Of a stretch of DNA of 64,000 nt, positions 1 to 7,763 are shown piece by piece. The notes beneath the pieces were generated by a model. The model was not told the DNA's origin. It saw only the letters and a list, made by a program, of their open reading frames with translations, and ran no database searches. The stretch is taken from positions 1,355,001-1,419,000 of the forward strand of contig NZ_CP051428.1 of assembly GCF_012676905.1 (NCBI RefSeq). Direction: 5' to 3'. Made by a program: the position numbers and the translations under genes. Each line of letters starts with the position of its first letter. Positions within the stretch are counted from its first letter, which is position 1. The DNA is from Paenibacillus albicereus (GTDB lineage Bacteria; Bacillota; Bacilli; Paenibacillales; Paenibacillaceae).

Positions 1-18
1 CATATGGGGTGATACGAA

Positions 19-897
19 ATGTATCTTTATCAAGCGATCGTGGGCGGCAAGCGCATCCGGTTCGAGGTGCAGACCGAACATCTGAAGGAATGGATCGCCG
101 CGCGTTTCCCGGAGGATCGGGGACAGCCGGCGGCAGTCCCGGCTGGGAGCGGCAAGGCTGCGGTTGAGGCGGCCTCGCGTCTGGCGGTCGAGGGCAACGC
201 GAGGGCGACGGACGAGGAAAGCGCGTCGGAGGACGCGGTGCTGTACATAACGGATTTTTACGGCTCGATGTATGACGAGGGACCGGTGGAGATCGAGGCG
301 GCAGGCGACACGATCACGTATACGCGCAAGGATTATCGGTTGGAGACATCGGCGGACGGGTCCAGCGTGAAGCTCCAGGTGTTCGACGATCTGGCGCTGA
401 AGCATGCGCTCATCAACTGGTACAGCGCCTGGCTGATCCATCATCGGGCGGGACTGCTCGTGCACAGCTCCTGCGTCGTCGACGGCGGCAAGGCGTGGAT
501 GTTCGTCGGGCACAGCGGAGCAGGCAAGTCGACGGCGGCCGAGCTGTCGGCGCCGCGGCCGATCCTGTCGGACGAGGCGACGCTGCTGCTGCTGGACGAG
601 GACGGCGGCGTCACGATCTACGATTCCCCGCTGCGCAGCGAGAACGAGGATCGCGGCGAGGCGGATGCCTGTCCGCTGGGCGGCATTCATTTCCTCCTGC
701 AGGCCCCGGACGTGCGGCGCGAGCCGGTGAGCAAGGTCGATGCGCTGATCGGCCTGATGGACAAGGTGTTTTACTGGAAGCACAGCAAGACGGAGACGGC
801 CAAGATGATCGCGGTCTGCCGCGAGGTCGTGCAGCGCGTGCCGGCGTATGAGCTGCATTTTCAAAAAAACGATGCGTTCTGGGAGGTCATCTCATGA
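19..897 (+). CDS. HPr kinase-like P-loop protein of a peptide-modification operon
   Basis: 292 aa. A P-loop, GHSGAGKS, lies at residues 164-171, preceded by a hydrophobic stretch with HSSCVV and followed by LSDEATLLL, the layout of the HPr kinase C-terminal (HprK_C) fold. Stand-alone HprK-like proteins occur in RiPP and lasso-peptide operons, where some phosphorylate the precursor peptide. The N-terminal ~110 residues are not recognisable. The stop overlaps the next start as ATGA. A TGA at 10-12 just before the start suggests an upstream gene in the same transcript, cut off by the window edge. It is too short and has the wrong partners to be the carbon-catabolite HprK. The role in peptide modification is inferred from the PqqD-like neighbour; no precursor peptide is visible here. 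Confidence 0.65.
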   Translation: MYLYQAIVGGKRIRFEVQTEHLKEWIAARFPEDRGQPAAVPAGSGKAAVEAASRLAVEGNARATDEESASEDAVLYITDFYGSMYDEGPVEIEAAGDTITYTRKDYRLETSADGSSVKLQVFDDLALKHALINWYSAWLIHHRAGLLVHSSCVVDGGKAWMFVGHSGAGKSTAAELSAPRPILSDEATLLLLDEDGGVTIYDSPLRSENEDRGEADACPLGGIHFLLQAPDVRREPVSKVDALIGLMDKVFYWKHSKTETAKMIAVCREVVQRVPAYELHFQKNDAFWEVIS

Positions 898-1172
898 CAG
901 TGCTGGCGAATCAGCTCCTGAAGCGGCAGGAGTCCGTCGAAACGGCGGAGCTTGACGGCGAGTGGGTGCTGCTCGATCTGGAGAGCCACTCGATCACGAA
1001 GGTGAACGAGATGGGCGGCTACATCTGGGAGCTGCTGGAGACATGCCCGACCATCTCGCAGCTGGCGGAGCGCGTCGCGACGGAGTACGCGGCGGATCCG
1101 GTCCAGGTGCAGGCCGACGTGGAGGTGTATGTCGCGGAGCTCGTTCGCGTCGGGCTGATCGTGCATGAATAG
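894..1172 (+). CDS. PqqD-like peptide chaperone (RiPP recognition element)
   Basis: 92 aa. The pattern ELDGEWVLLDLESHSITKVNEMGGYIWELLE followed by a helical C-terminus (residues ~20-90) is typical of PqqD-like winged-helix domains; I give it here only by its key residues D-x2-S-x4-VN-x2-G-x2-IW. PqqD proteins bind leader peptides and present them to modifying enzymes, often radical SAM proteins. It is translationally coupled on both sides: the start overlaps the kinase stop and the stop overlaps the peptidase-like start. The enzyme it serves is probably encoded upstream of the window. The family call is fairly secure; the substrate is unknown. Confidence 0.7.
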   Translation: MTVLANQLLKRQESVETAELDGEWVLLDLESHSITKVNEMGGYIWELLETCPTISQLAERVATEYAADPVQVQADVEVYVAELVRVGLIVHE

Positions 1173-1803
1173 TCCGGCCGGCAACTTGGCCCCTATGGTG
1201 GCCGCCTTGATTCAAAAGCGCGGCGCCATGGAGCTGACCTCCTTCGGCATGAGCATGTATCCCTTAATCCGGGAAGGCGACGTCAGCCGCTTCGAGCGCG
1301 TTCGCGCGCGGGACCTGGAGGTAGGGGATGTATGCTTGTTCGTAAGCGGCAGCGGCATCCTGACCGGGCATCGCCTGGTCGAGATTCGCGGCGAGGGCGC
1401 TGGCCGGCAGTACGTGTTCCGCGGGGACACGAGCTACATCGCCGACGACCCGGTCGGTCCCGAGGCGATCCTCGGCCTCTGGACCGGCGTCCGCCGGGCG
1501 CGGCGCGGCGGGGGGACGGGGACGGCCCGTGCCGCCGTCGGCGCTGGTGCTCTAGCGGGTAGAGCCGCGGAAGCGGGCGGGGCCATGGCGGCTGGAGCGG
1601 GCGGTGCAGGCGGGGCGATGAGAGGCGGAGCGCGGTGGGCAGGAGCCGCGGAATTCGGCGGAAAGTGGATCACGCCGAAGCACTGGCAGGCGCGGGTGCT
1701 GCGCTGGCTCGTGCTGCGCTATCCGCTGACGCGCAAGTTCACGCGCAAGCTCGGGACGTGGAGCATGTCGCGGAAGCCGATGTACCGGGCGGCTTCGCGA
1801 TGA
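1165..1803 (+). CDS. S24/S26-like serine peptidase with Gly/Ala-rich insert
   Basis: 212 aa. The stretch SFGMSMYPLIREGD (~residues 27-40) has the Ser-x-x-P-x-(I/L)-x-x-GD pattern of S24/S26 signal-peptidase catalytic serines. GHRLVEI and YVFRGDTS follow at the places where the S26B type carries its histidine and the later GD. Residues ~113-165 are a low-complexity Gly/Ala/Arg insert. The C-terminus is basic and has no convincing membrane anchor. Overlaps the PqqD-like gene by 8 bases, so it belongs to the same unit; in that setting it could cleave a leader peptide. No lysine of the Ser-Lys dyad is obvious, so a Ser-His type or an inactive relative is possible. Confidence 0.6.
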   Translation: MNSPAGNLAPMVAALIQKRGAMELTSFGMSMYPLIREGDVSRFERVRARDLEVGDVCLFVSGSGILTGHRLVEIRGEGAGRQYVFRGDTSYIADDPVGPEAILGLWTGVRRARRGGGTGTARAAVGAGALAGRAAEAGGAMAAGAGGAGGAMRGGARWAGAAEFGGKWITPKHWQARVLRWLVLRYPLTRKFTRKLGTWSMSRKPMYRAASR

Positions 1804-1863
1804 GTTAGGGGTTCGCGCAATGCGAGGTAAACCCGAGCAGCTCGGAGCGAACGGCTGCTCGGC

Positions 1864-2275
1864 GTCGGAGGTACGCGGAAAAACCGAGTAACTCGGGCCG
1901 AAGTGGTGCGCCGGCGTCGGAGTTGAGCGGAAAAACCGAGTAACTAAGGTCGAACGGGTGCCCCAGCATCGGAGTAGCGCGGAAAAACCGAGTAACTCGG
2001 GCTAAAGTGGTACCCCGGCGTCGGAGGTACGCGGAAAAACCGAGTAACTCGGGCCGAAGTGGTGCGCCGGCGTCGGAGTTGCGCGGAAAAACCGAGTAAC
2101 TCGGGCCGAAGTGGTGCCCCGGGGTCGGAGGTACGCGGAAAAACCGAGTAACTAAGGTCGAACGGGTGCCCCAGCATCGGAGTAGCGCGGAAAAACCGAG
2201 TAAATCGGGCGAAGTGGTGCCCCAGCGTCGGAGGTATGCGGAAAAACCGAGTTAGCCGGGTTCGAAGTGGGCGTT
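1864..2275. repeat. 52-bp tandem repeat array, about 8 copies
   Basis: The core GCGGAAAAACCGAGTAA recurs at 1875, 1927, 1979, 2031, 2083, 2135, 2187 and 2238, i.e. every 52 bp (last step 51). Most copies carry CCGAGTAACTCGG, a 13-bp palindrome around one base. Copies differ by point changes and none is separated by unique spacers. Open frames across it are periodic artefacts. From 2276 to 2618 the sequence continues as decayed versions of the same core (AAAAATCGAG, AAAAAGTCGGG) without a recognisable gene, up to the ribosome binding site of the ABC transporter. Confidence 0.9.
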
Positions 2276-2618
2276 AGGCAGGCAAGAACTCGAAAAAATC
2301 GAGTTCATGCGCGCTGGCGAGGGCTTCCGGGTGGAGTTAAGTCGAACAAATCGAGTTAGCCGAATTCGAGGTGGGCTGCAACCCGAAAAAGTCGGGCTGC
2401 GGGCATGAAGGTGAGCCGGGTGCCGATTCGTGAGGCGGAAGCGGAGGGAATGGAGCTGCCGGGCTAAGCGAGACATGGAGCGCGGCGGTGCAGGGAGATT
2501 GACTGTCGGGCGTGCCGGCAACAGCAAAGCGGCCGACCGATATCGCGCAACGCGAAATCAGCGCCAGCAGCTGAGGCGATAGAAATAGCAACGGGAGAAT
2601 GGGCAAGGAGGCGGGGGC

Positions 2619-5009
2619 ATGGCTTTCGGCAGTGGGAAGGCAAGAAAAGCTGGCAACGGACGGGCGGCAGTCGAGCCGACGGAAGGCGAGCGAGCGGGGG
2701 GCGAAGGAGCGGCGGCGGCGCTGAGGCAGCGGCTGGCGGACAGCTGGCTGCGGCTCGGCGCGGACATCAACGAAGCGCGGCAGTTCCAGCGCTACGAGCT
2801 CGTGTTCACCGACCGCGAAGCGGCGGTGATCGACGAGCAGGGCCGTCTGCAGCGGCGCTTCCCGAAAGGCACGATCGACGAGATCGAGCTGCGGGAAGGC
2901 GTTGCAGGAGGCGCGCTCGTGCTGCTGACTCGCGACGGCATGCGCGAGGCGGCGCGCTTCACGCTTCCGCATCTGGAAGCGTACCGCATCGCCATGCCGC
3001 GCATCGCCGCATGGCTGGAGGAGCCGCTCCCGGTACCCGGAGCGGCGGCCAATGCGCCGGCCGGCGACGCCGCCGGCGCGAGCCCCGCCGCGCCGCAGGC
3101 TGGCGCGGCGCCCAAGCTTCCGCCGCGCGTGCGCCGAGGCGCGGCGGGCACGGCCGCTGCGCTCGGCGCCGGCGATGCCGCCGCCGCGCCCGCGGCCGGC
3201 CGCGCTTGCCGCGTCTGCGGCAAGCGCCTCTGGCACCGTCGCACCAAGTGCCTCCGCTGCAGCAACAAAACCCTCATGGTCCGCCGCATCCTGGCGTACG
3301 CGCAGCCGCATCGCCGGCTGATGATCGCCAGCGGCGTCCTGCTGCTCTTCAGCATCGCCTTCGAGCTCATCCCGACGTACCTGATGAAGCTGCTCATCGA
3401 CAACTTCACCGGCGGCGGCAGCCGCAGCGCGCTGCTCTGGCTCATCGTGGCGATGGCGGCCGTGCATCTGGTCGGCACGGGCGTCTCGATGGCCCGCAGC
3501 TTCATCGGCCTGCGCTTCGGCGGCAGGCTGATGGGCGATATCCGCAAGCATGCGTTCGACGCGATCCTGAAGCTGTCGATGAGCTATTTCGACCGGCGGC
3601 AGGTGTCGCAGTTCATCAGCCGCGTGCAGAACGATACGGAGGAGCTCAAGCAGTTCCTCACCGAGGGCTTCATCCAATTCCTCTCGCAGGTGCTGCTCGC
3701 GGTCGGCGTGCTCGGCCTGCTGTTCTACCTCAACGCGCCGCTGACATGGATGATCCTCATCCCGGTGCCGTTCCTGGCATTCGGCTTCTTCTGGCTCTGG
3801 CCGCGCATCCGCATCCTCTGGTACTCCCAATGGATGAGCGTCATGAACGTCAACAACGTCATCGGCGAATCGCTGCAGGGCATCCGCGTCATCAAGGCGT
3901 TCGCCCAGGAGCAGCGGGAAAAGAAGCGCTTCGCGCAAGCGAACGACACGCTCGTGAAGCGCATGATCTCGATGGGCAATCTGTGGATGAGCGTCTCGCC
4001 GCTGTTCTCGCTCGTCATCGCGGCGTTCGGCCTGCTCGTCTGGTACGCCGGCGGCAAGTCGGTGCTCCAAGGGGGCATGTCGCTTGGCTCGCTGACGGCT
4101 TACGCGTCGTATCTGGTCATGTTCTTCGGTCCGCTGCAGGCGTTCGGGGCCTCGCTCAACATGATTAACCGGGTGATGGGCTCGGCCGAGCGCATCTTCG
4201 AGCTGATGGACGCGAAGAGCGACACGCCGGACCGTCCGGATGCGGTGCAGCTGACGAGCGCGCAGGGCGAGATCCGGTTCGAGGGCGTGCGCTACGGGTA
4301 TGACAAGAGCAGAGCCGTGCTGAAGGATCTGGACTTAACCATCCGCCCCGGCGAGATGGTCGGGCTCGTCGGTCCGAGCGGCGCCGGCAAGTCGACGCTC
4401 ATCAATCTCGTCTGCCGGTTCTACGACCCCGATGCCGGGAGCATCCGCCTGGACGGCATCGACCTGCGGGACATCGCTCAGGAAAGCCTGCGCGCGCGCA
4501 TCGGCGTCGTGCTGCAGGAGACGTTCCTTTTCGACGGGACGATCGCCCAGAACATCGCCTACGGCAGGAAGGACGCCTCGCCCGAGCTCATCATCGAGGC
4601 GGCGCGCACGGCGGGGGCGCACGGCTTCATCTGCGGCTTGCCGGAAGGCTACGAGACGCAGGTCGGGGAGCGCGGGCACCGCCTCTCCGGCGGCGAAAAG
4701 CAGCGCATCGCGATCGCCCGCGCCGTGCTGCTCGATCCGGAGATCCTCATCCTCGACGAGGCGACCGCCTCGGTCGACACGGAGACGGAGCGCGCCATCC
4801 AGGAGGCTCTGGCCCGCCTGGTCAAAGGGCGCACGACGATCGCGATCGCCCACCGTCTCTCCACGCTGCGCGGCGCCGACCGGCTGATCGTGCTGGAGCA
4901 GGGCCGGATCGCGGAGACCGGCACGCATGACGAGCTGTACCGAAGCAAGGGCACGTACTATCGGCTGGTGGAATCGCAGAAGCAGATGACCGAATCGGAG
5001 GTGGGATGA
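2619..5009 (+). CDS. ABC exporter with N-terminal domain and zinc-ribbon linker
   Basis: 796 aa. An N-terminal ~110-residue domain (FTDREAAVIDEQGR, possibly PH-like) is followed by an Ala/Pro-rich linker and a four-cysteine knuckle, C197-x2-C200 and C211-x2-C214. Next come a six-helix exporter membrane domain (~225-530) and a nucleotide-binding domain with GPSGAGKST (from 585), LSGGEKQRIAIARA, ILILDEATAS and AHRLSTL. The last part matches type I exporters (MsbA/LmrA type), expected to act as a dimer. The start has AAGGAGG 8-9 bases upstream. The stop overlaps the DUF1854 gene start. Exporters paired with DUF1854 proteins are known as a conserved pair, but I cannot name the cargo; the zinc ribbon between the domains is unusual. 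Confidence 0.85.
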   Translation: MAFGSGKARKAGNGRAAVEPTEGERAGGEGAAAALRQRLADSWLRLGADINEARQFQRYELVFTDREAAVIDEQGRLQRRFPKGTIDEIELREGVAGGALVLLTRDGMREAARFTLPHLEAYRIAMPRIAAWLEEPLPVPGAAANAPAGDAAGASPAAPQAGAAPKLPPRVRRGAAGTAAALGAGDAAAAPAAGRACRVCGKRLWHRRTKCLRCSNKTLMVRRILAYAQPHRRLMIASGVLLLFSIAFELIPTYLMKLLIDNFTGGGSRSALLWLIVAMAAVHLVGTGVSMARSFIGLRFGGRLMGDIRKHAFDAILKLSMSYFDRRQVSQFISRVQNDTEELKQFLTEGFIQFLSQVLLAVGVLGLLFYLNAPLTWMILIPVPFLAFGFFWLWPRIRILWYSQWMSVMNVNNVIGESLQGIRVIKAFAQEQREKKRFAQANDTLVKRMISMGNLWMSVSPLFSLVIAAFGLLVWYAGGKSVLQGGMSLGSLTAYASYLVMFFGPLQAFGASLNMINRVMGSAERIFELMDAKSDTPDRPDAVQLTSAQGEIRFEGVRYGYDKSRAVLKDLDLTIRPGEMVGLVGPSGAGKSTLINLVCRFYDPDAGSIRLDGIDLRDIAQESLRARIGVVLQETFLFDGTIAQNIAYGRKDASPELIIEAARTAGAHGFICGLPEGYETQVGERGHRLSGGEKQRIAIARAVLLDPEILILDEATASVDTETERAIQEALARLVKGRTTIAIAHRLSTLRGADRLIVLEQGRIAETGTHDELYRSKGTYYRLVESQKQMTESEVG

Positions 5010-5512
5010 TGAACGGCAACCTGGTGTTCATGAACCGTTCGAAGCCCTATGAGGTGATGCTGTTCCACAGCCGCGAAGGCTATCTCAAGGCCGTGCTCGG
5101 CGGAGAGCCGATGGGCCGCGTCAAGCTCGTGCGCTGCTTCCCGTATTCGCTGCCGGACCGGCTCATCTCGGTGCGGACGGCCGATACGGGCAAGGAGCTG
5201 CTCCTCCTGCCGAGCCTCGACCAGCTGGAGGAGGAGAGCCGCATCGCGGCCGTCATGGAGCTGGAGCGGGAGTACACGATTCCCCGCATCGAGCGCATCG
5301 TCTCCATCCGCAAAAAAGGACCGGAATGGATCTGGGCGGTCGAGACCGATTACGGTCCGAGCACGCTGCACATGAGCATCCTGCACGAAGGCATCCACAG
5401 CCTGACGGACGGCCGCTGGATCGTGACCGACGACGACGGACGAAGGTTCGAGCTGTCGAACCTGGACCGCATGGACAAGCGGAGCCGCGAGCAGTGGGAA
5501 AAAATCGGCTAG
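5006..5512 (+). CDS. DUF1854 family protein
   Basis: 168 aa, soluble, no signal peptide. Recognised by overall pattern (residues ~30-160: VRCFPYSLPDRLISV, IPRIERI, WAVETDYGP, GRWIVTDDDGRRFEL) as the DUF1854 family, of unknown biochemical function. It overlaps the ABC exporter stop (ATGA), so the two are almost certainly made together and probably work together. It is the last gene of the unit: a terminator follows at 5552. Confidence 0.75.
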   Translation: MMNGNLVFMNRSKPYEVMLFHSREGYLKAVLGGEPMGRVKLVRCFPYSLPDRLISVRTADTGKELLLLPSLDQLEEESRIAAVMELEREYTIPRIERIVSIRKKGPEWIWAVETDYGPSTLHMSILHEGIHSLTDGRWIVTDDDGRRFELSNLDRMDKRSREQWEKIG

Positions 5513-5551
5513 ACCGGCAGGCAGCGGAGCGGCGAAGCAGACGAACCGAAT

Positions 5552-5585
5552 TCCGGCATTCGGAGACGAAAGCCGGATTTTTTTA
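5552..5585 (+). terminator. Rho-independent terminator after DUF1854 gene
   Basis: The stem TCCGGC/GCCGGA (5552-5557 and 5572-5577) is followed by a run of seven T. Confidence 0.75.
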
Positions 5586-5696
5586 TAATATCGCTAAATA
5601 AAGAAGGAATTCTTCTTCTTTGGTCGAAAATGTAAGCGTATACATAACCAGCCAGCAGATTTCGACACTTTTCAGCGAAATCAGGCGCTCAGCGGC

Positions 5697-5725
5697 TTGA
5701 CGAATGGCGGGATTTGTCCTAAATT
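5697..5725 (+). promoter_or_regulatory. Candidate sigma-A promoter for the CxxC protein pair
   Basis: TTGACG at 5697-5702 and TAAATT at 5720-5725 with a 17-base spacer, in an AT-richer stretch. It leaves a leader of about 115 bases before the start at 5849. The rest of 5586-5848 holds no recognisable gene. Confidence 0.5.
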
Positions 5726-5848
5726 AAAGAAGTGTTGATACAGAACGTAACATAAACATAAATGCTCGAGGGACGAATGCTGCTCTCGATTCTATACTGC
5801 GGATTGCTTGCTGGCCCAGAAGCAGGACGACATCCCAAAGGGGGAATC

Positions 5849-6082
5849 ATGATGAAATCAAGCGATCTGTTCCATTGTCTCAGCTGCGACCGCCAGCTGT
5901 CGGGGGCCGAAGCCTCGGTGCTTTTCCGGACGGGCTTCTACCGCGTCTCCTACCGGCTCGGATGCTGCAGCGCCTGCGAGGAGCAGGCAGCCGGAGGACC
6001 GGCGGCCGAACGAGACGCGCAGGCTCCGGGAGCGCGAGACATCGCGCATTCGCGCTTTGCCCACTACTCGATCTCGGCCTGA
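5849..6082 (+). CDS. Small CxxC...CxxC protein, copy 1
   Basis: 77 aa. The N-terminal ~37 residues hold FHCLSC, an FRTGFYRVSYRLG core and CCSAC: two CxxC pairs about 28 residues apart, as in a small zinc ribbon. The C-terminal half is low-complexity and unlike its neighbour. AAAGGGGG lies 6-8 bases before the ATG pair at 5849/5852. Paralogue of the gene at 6185. Function unknown. Confidence 0.65.
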   Translation: MMKSSDLFHCLSCDRQLSGAEASVLFRTGFYRVSYRLGCCSACEEQAAGGPAAERDAQAPGARDIAHSRFAHYSISA

Positions 6083-6184
6083 TCGGCAGGGATGGAAAAA
6101 AAGTAACCAAGATACGTTTCGTATCCAATAGATTCGGTTAAGGAGAATGGGGTAAGACGATTCGAGTCGGAGGAGTGATTGGAG

Positions 6185-6436
6185 ATGAATGCGAAAGGCC
6201 AGATGTTCCACTGCCTGGGCTGCGGGCAGCTGCTGCACCTCGAAGCGGCGGGCAAGCTGTTCCAGACCGGATTCTATCAGGCGTCCTATCCGCTTGGCAG
6301 CTGTACGTCCTGCAGCGAGCCGGAGCCTGCGGCCGGCTCCGGCTCGACCGCGAATCCGGATGAGTCCGGCGCCGGCCGGGGACCCGGCTTGTCTCCGTCC
6401 GAACGGTTGTACGGTCCCTCGATGCGAAGCGCCTGA
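6185..6436 (+). CDS. Small CxxC...CxxC protein, copy 2
   Basis: 83 aa. Shares with the preceding gene the layout FHCLGC, LFQTGFYQASYPLG, CTSC, with divergent tails. CGGAGGAG upstream of the ATG supports the start. The two copies look like a local duplication in which only the two-CxxC module is kept, so that module is the functional part. Metal binding is inferred. No partner is apparent. Confidence 0.65.
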   Translation: MNAKGQMFHCLGCGQLLHLEAAGKLFQTGFYQASYPLGSCTSCSEPEPAAGSGSTANPDESGAGRGPGLSPSERLYGPSMRSA

Positions 6437-6573
6437 TTCCGTTCCGGCGGCCAGACGAATGCCGGTCGCGCCGAGCTTCTTGGATGCGGGATCATAGCCT
6501 TCATTCCTGGACGAGCCTCTGACGGTCCGCCATTCGCAGCCTCATGTATCGGCACTGTTTTTTCTGCATCCGC

Positions 6574-6609
6574 CATCCCGGCCTCTGACCAGGCCGGGAT
6601 GCTTTTTTT
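6574..6609 (+). terminator. Rho-independent terminator
   Basis: CATCCCGGCC pairs with GGCCGGGATG (6574-6601), followed by eight T. It closes the CxxC pair. The rest of 6437-6800 has no gene except the promoter region of the ABC-2 operon. Confidence 0.85.
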
Positions 6610-6736
6610 TCGGCGCGGATCGGCACGACGCCGAGTCTCGCCGCCTCCGCGAGAAATCCTTTGTTTCCTTAACCCGATCGAGCCGACTTGAAACAGGCCT
6701 TTTGTAAAAAGCTTAGCCGGATAAAGGGAGCCTGAT

Positions 6737-6765
6737 TTCCAACCGCGGCGCGGATAGGCTATAAT
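6737..6765 (+). promoter_or_regulatory. Possible promoter of the ABC-2 operon
   Basis: A perfect TATAAT at 6760-6765 lies 36 bases before the start codon. The -35 at 17 bases (TTCCAA) is poor, so an activator or a different spacing may apply. Confidence 0.4.
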
Positions 6766-6800
6766 AGGCTGGATATGGATGGAAACGGAGGGAGGTCAAC

Positions 6801-7763
6801 ATGCTGAGCCAGCCTATCGTACAATTGAAGCAAGTGACGAAGCGGATCGGCGGCAAGACGATCATCGACGGTCTGACGCTCGATCTTCCGCAAGGAGAAG
6901 TGTTCGGCTTTCTCGGACCGAACGGATCCGGCAAGACGACGACGATCCGCATGATGGTCGGCCTGATGCGCATGTCGGAGGGAGATATCGTCATCGGCGG
7001 CTCCAGCATCCGCACCGATTACGAAAAGGCGATCCGCCATGTCGGAGCGATCGTGGAAAATCCGGAGATGTACAAATTTCTGACCGGCTATCAGAATTTG
7101 CTGCACTACGCGCGCATGGTGCCGGGCATCAGCCGCAACCGCATCGACGAGGTCATCCGGCTTGCCGGCCTGGACAAGCGCATCGAGGACAAGGTCAAGA
7201 CGTACTCGCTCGGAATGAGGCAGCGTCTCGGCGTCGCCCAGGCGCTGCTGCACAAGCCTTCGCTGCTCATCCTCGACGAGCCGACGAACGGACTGGACCC
7301 CGCGGGCATCCGCGAGCTGCGCGACTACTTGCGCCGGCTGGCGGCGGAGGAGGGCACGACGGTGTTCGTCTCCAGCCATCTTTTGTCGGAGATGGAGCTG
7401 ATGTGCGATCAAGCGGCGATCATCCAGGCGGGACGCCTGATCGACGTCCGCCGCCTGCGCGGCGGCGAGGAGGCGGATGCGGCAGGCGGCCGCAGGCCGG
7501 CGCAGACGCTGTTCGAGGTCGACCGCCCGGACGAGGCGGCGGCGATGATCCGGGACGGGATCCGGACGGCGGAAGGCGTTCCGGCTCAGGTCCAGGTGCG
7601 CGGCGGCGACGGGGCGATCGTGCTGGACGCCCATCGGGCCGATATCGCCGAGATCAACTCGCTGCTCGTGCGCGGCGGCATTCTCGTGTACGGCATCCGC
7701 TCCGCCGGCAAGACGCTGGAGGAGCAATTCCTGGAAGTGACGGGAGGGGAATCGGTTGTTTGA
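6801..7763 (+). CDS. ABC transporter ATP-binding protein (ABC-2 type)
   Basis: 320 aa. Walker A GPNGSGKTT (~37-45), signature YSLGMRQRLGVAQ, Walker B LLILDEPTNGLDP and the His switch SSHLLSEME are all present. The C-terminal ~100 residues form the accessory domain found in BcrA/CcmA-type ATPases of drug or lantibiotic transporters. GGAGGGAGG lies 7 bases upstream. It overlaps the permease gene by 8 bases. Substrate unknown; self-resistance or peptide export are usual roles for the class. Confidence 0.9.
   Translation: MLSQPIVQLKQVTKRIGGKTIIDGLTLDLPQGEVFGFLGPNGSGKTTTIRMMVGLMRMSEGDIVIGGSSIRTDYEKAIRHVGAIVENPEMYKFLTGYQNLLHYARMVPGISRNRIDEVIRLAGLDKRIEDKVKTYSLGMRQRLGVAQALLHKPSLLILDEPTNGLDPAGIRELRDYLRRLAAEEGTTVFVSSHLLSEMELMCDQAAIIQAGRLIDVRRLRGGEEADAAGGRRPAQTLFEVDRPDEAAAMIRDGIRTAEGVPAQVQVRGGDGAIVLDAHRADIAEINSLLVRGGILVYGIRSAGKTLEEQFLEVTGGESVV

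Noticed and set aside
1944-2177. 77-codon minus-strand frame
   Set aside because: Periodic translation of the 52-bp repeat (SYSVFPR-type steps) without a binding site.
1864-2275. CRISPR-like regular spacing of a repeat
   Set aside because: The whole 52-bp period is conserved; there are no unique spacers and no cas genes.
2337-4070. 577-codon open frame on the minus strand
   Set aside because: Antisense to the ABC exporter and to repeat DNA; low-complexity Arg/Glu/Asp composition and no domain. A product of high GC.
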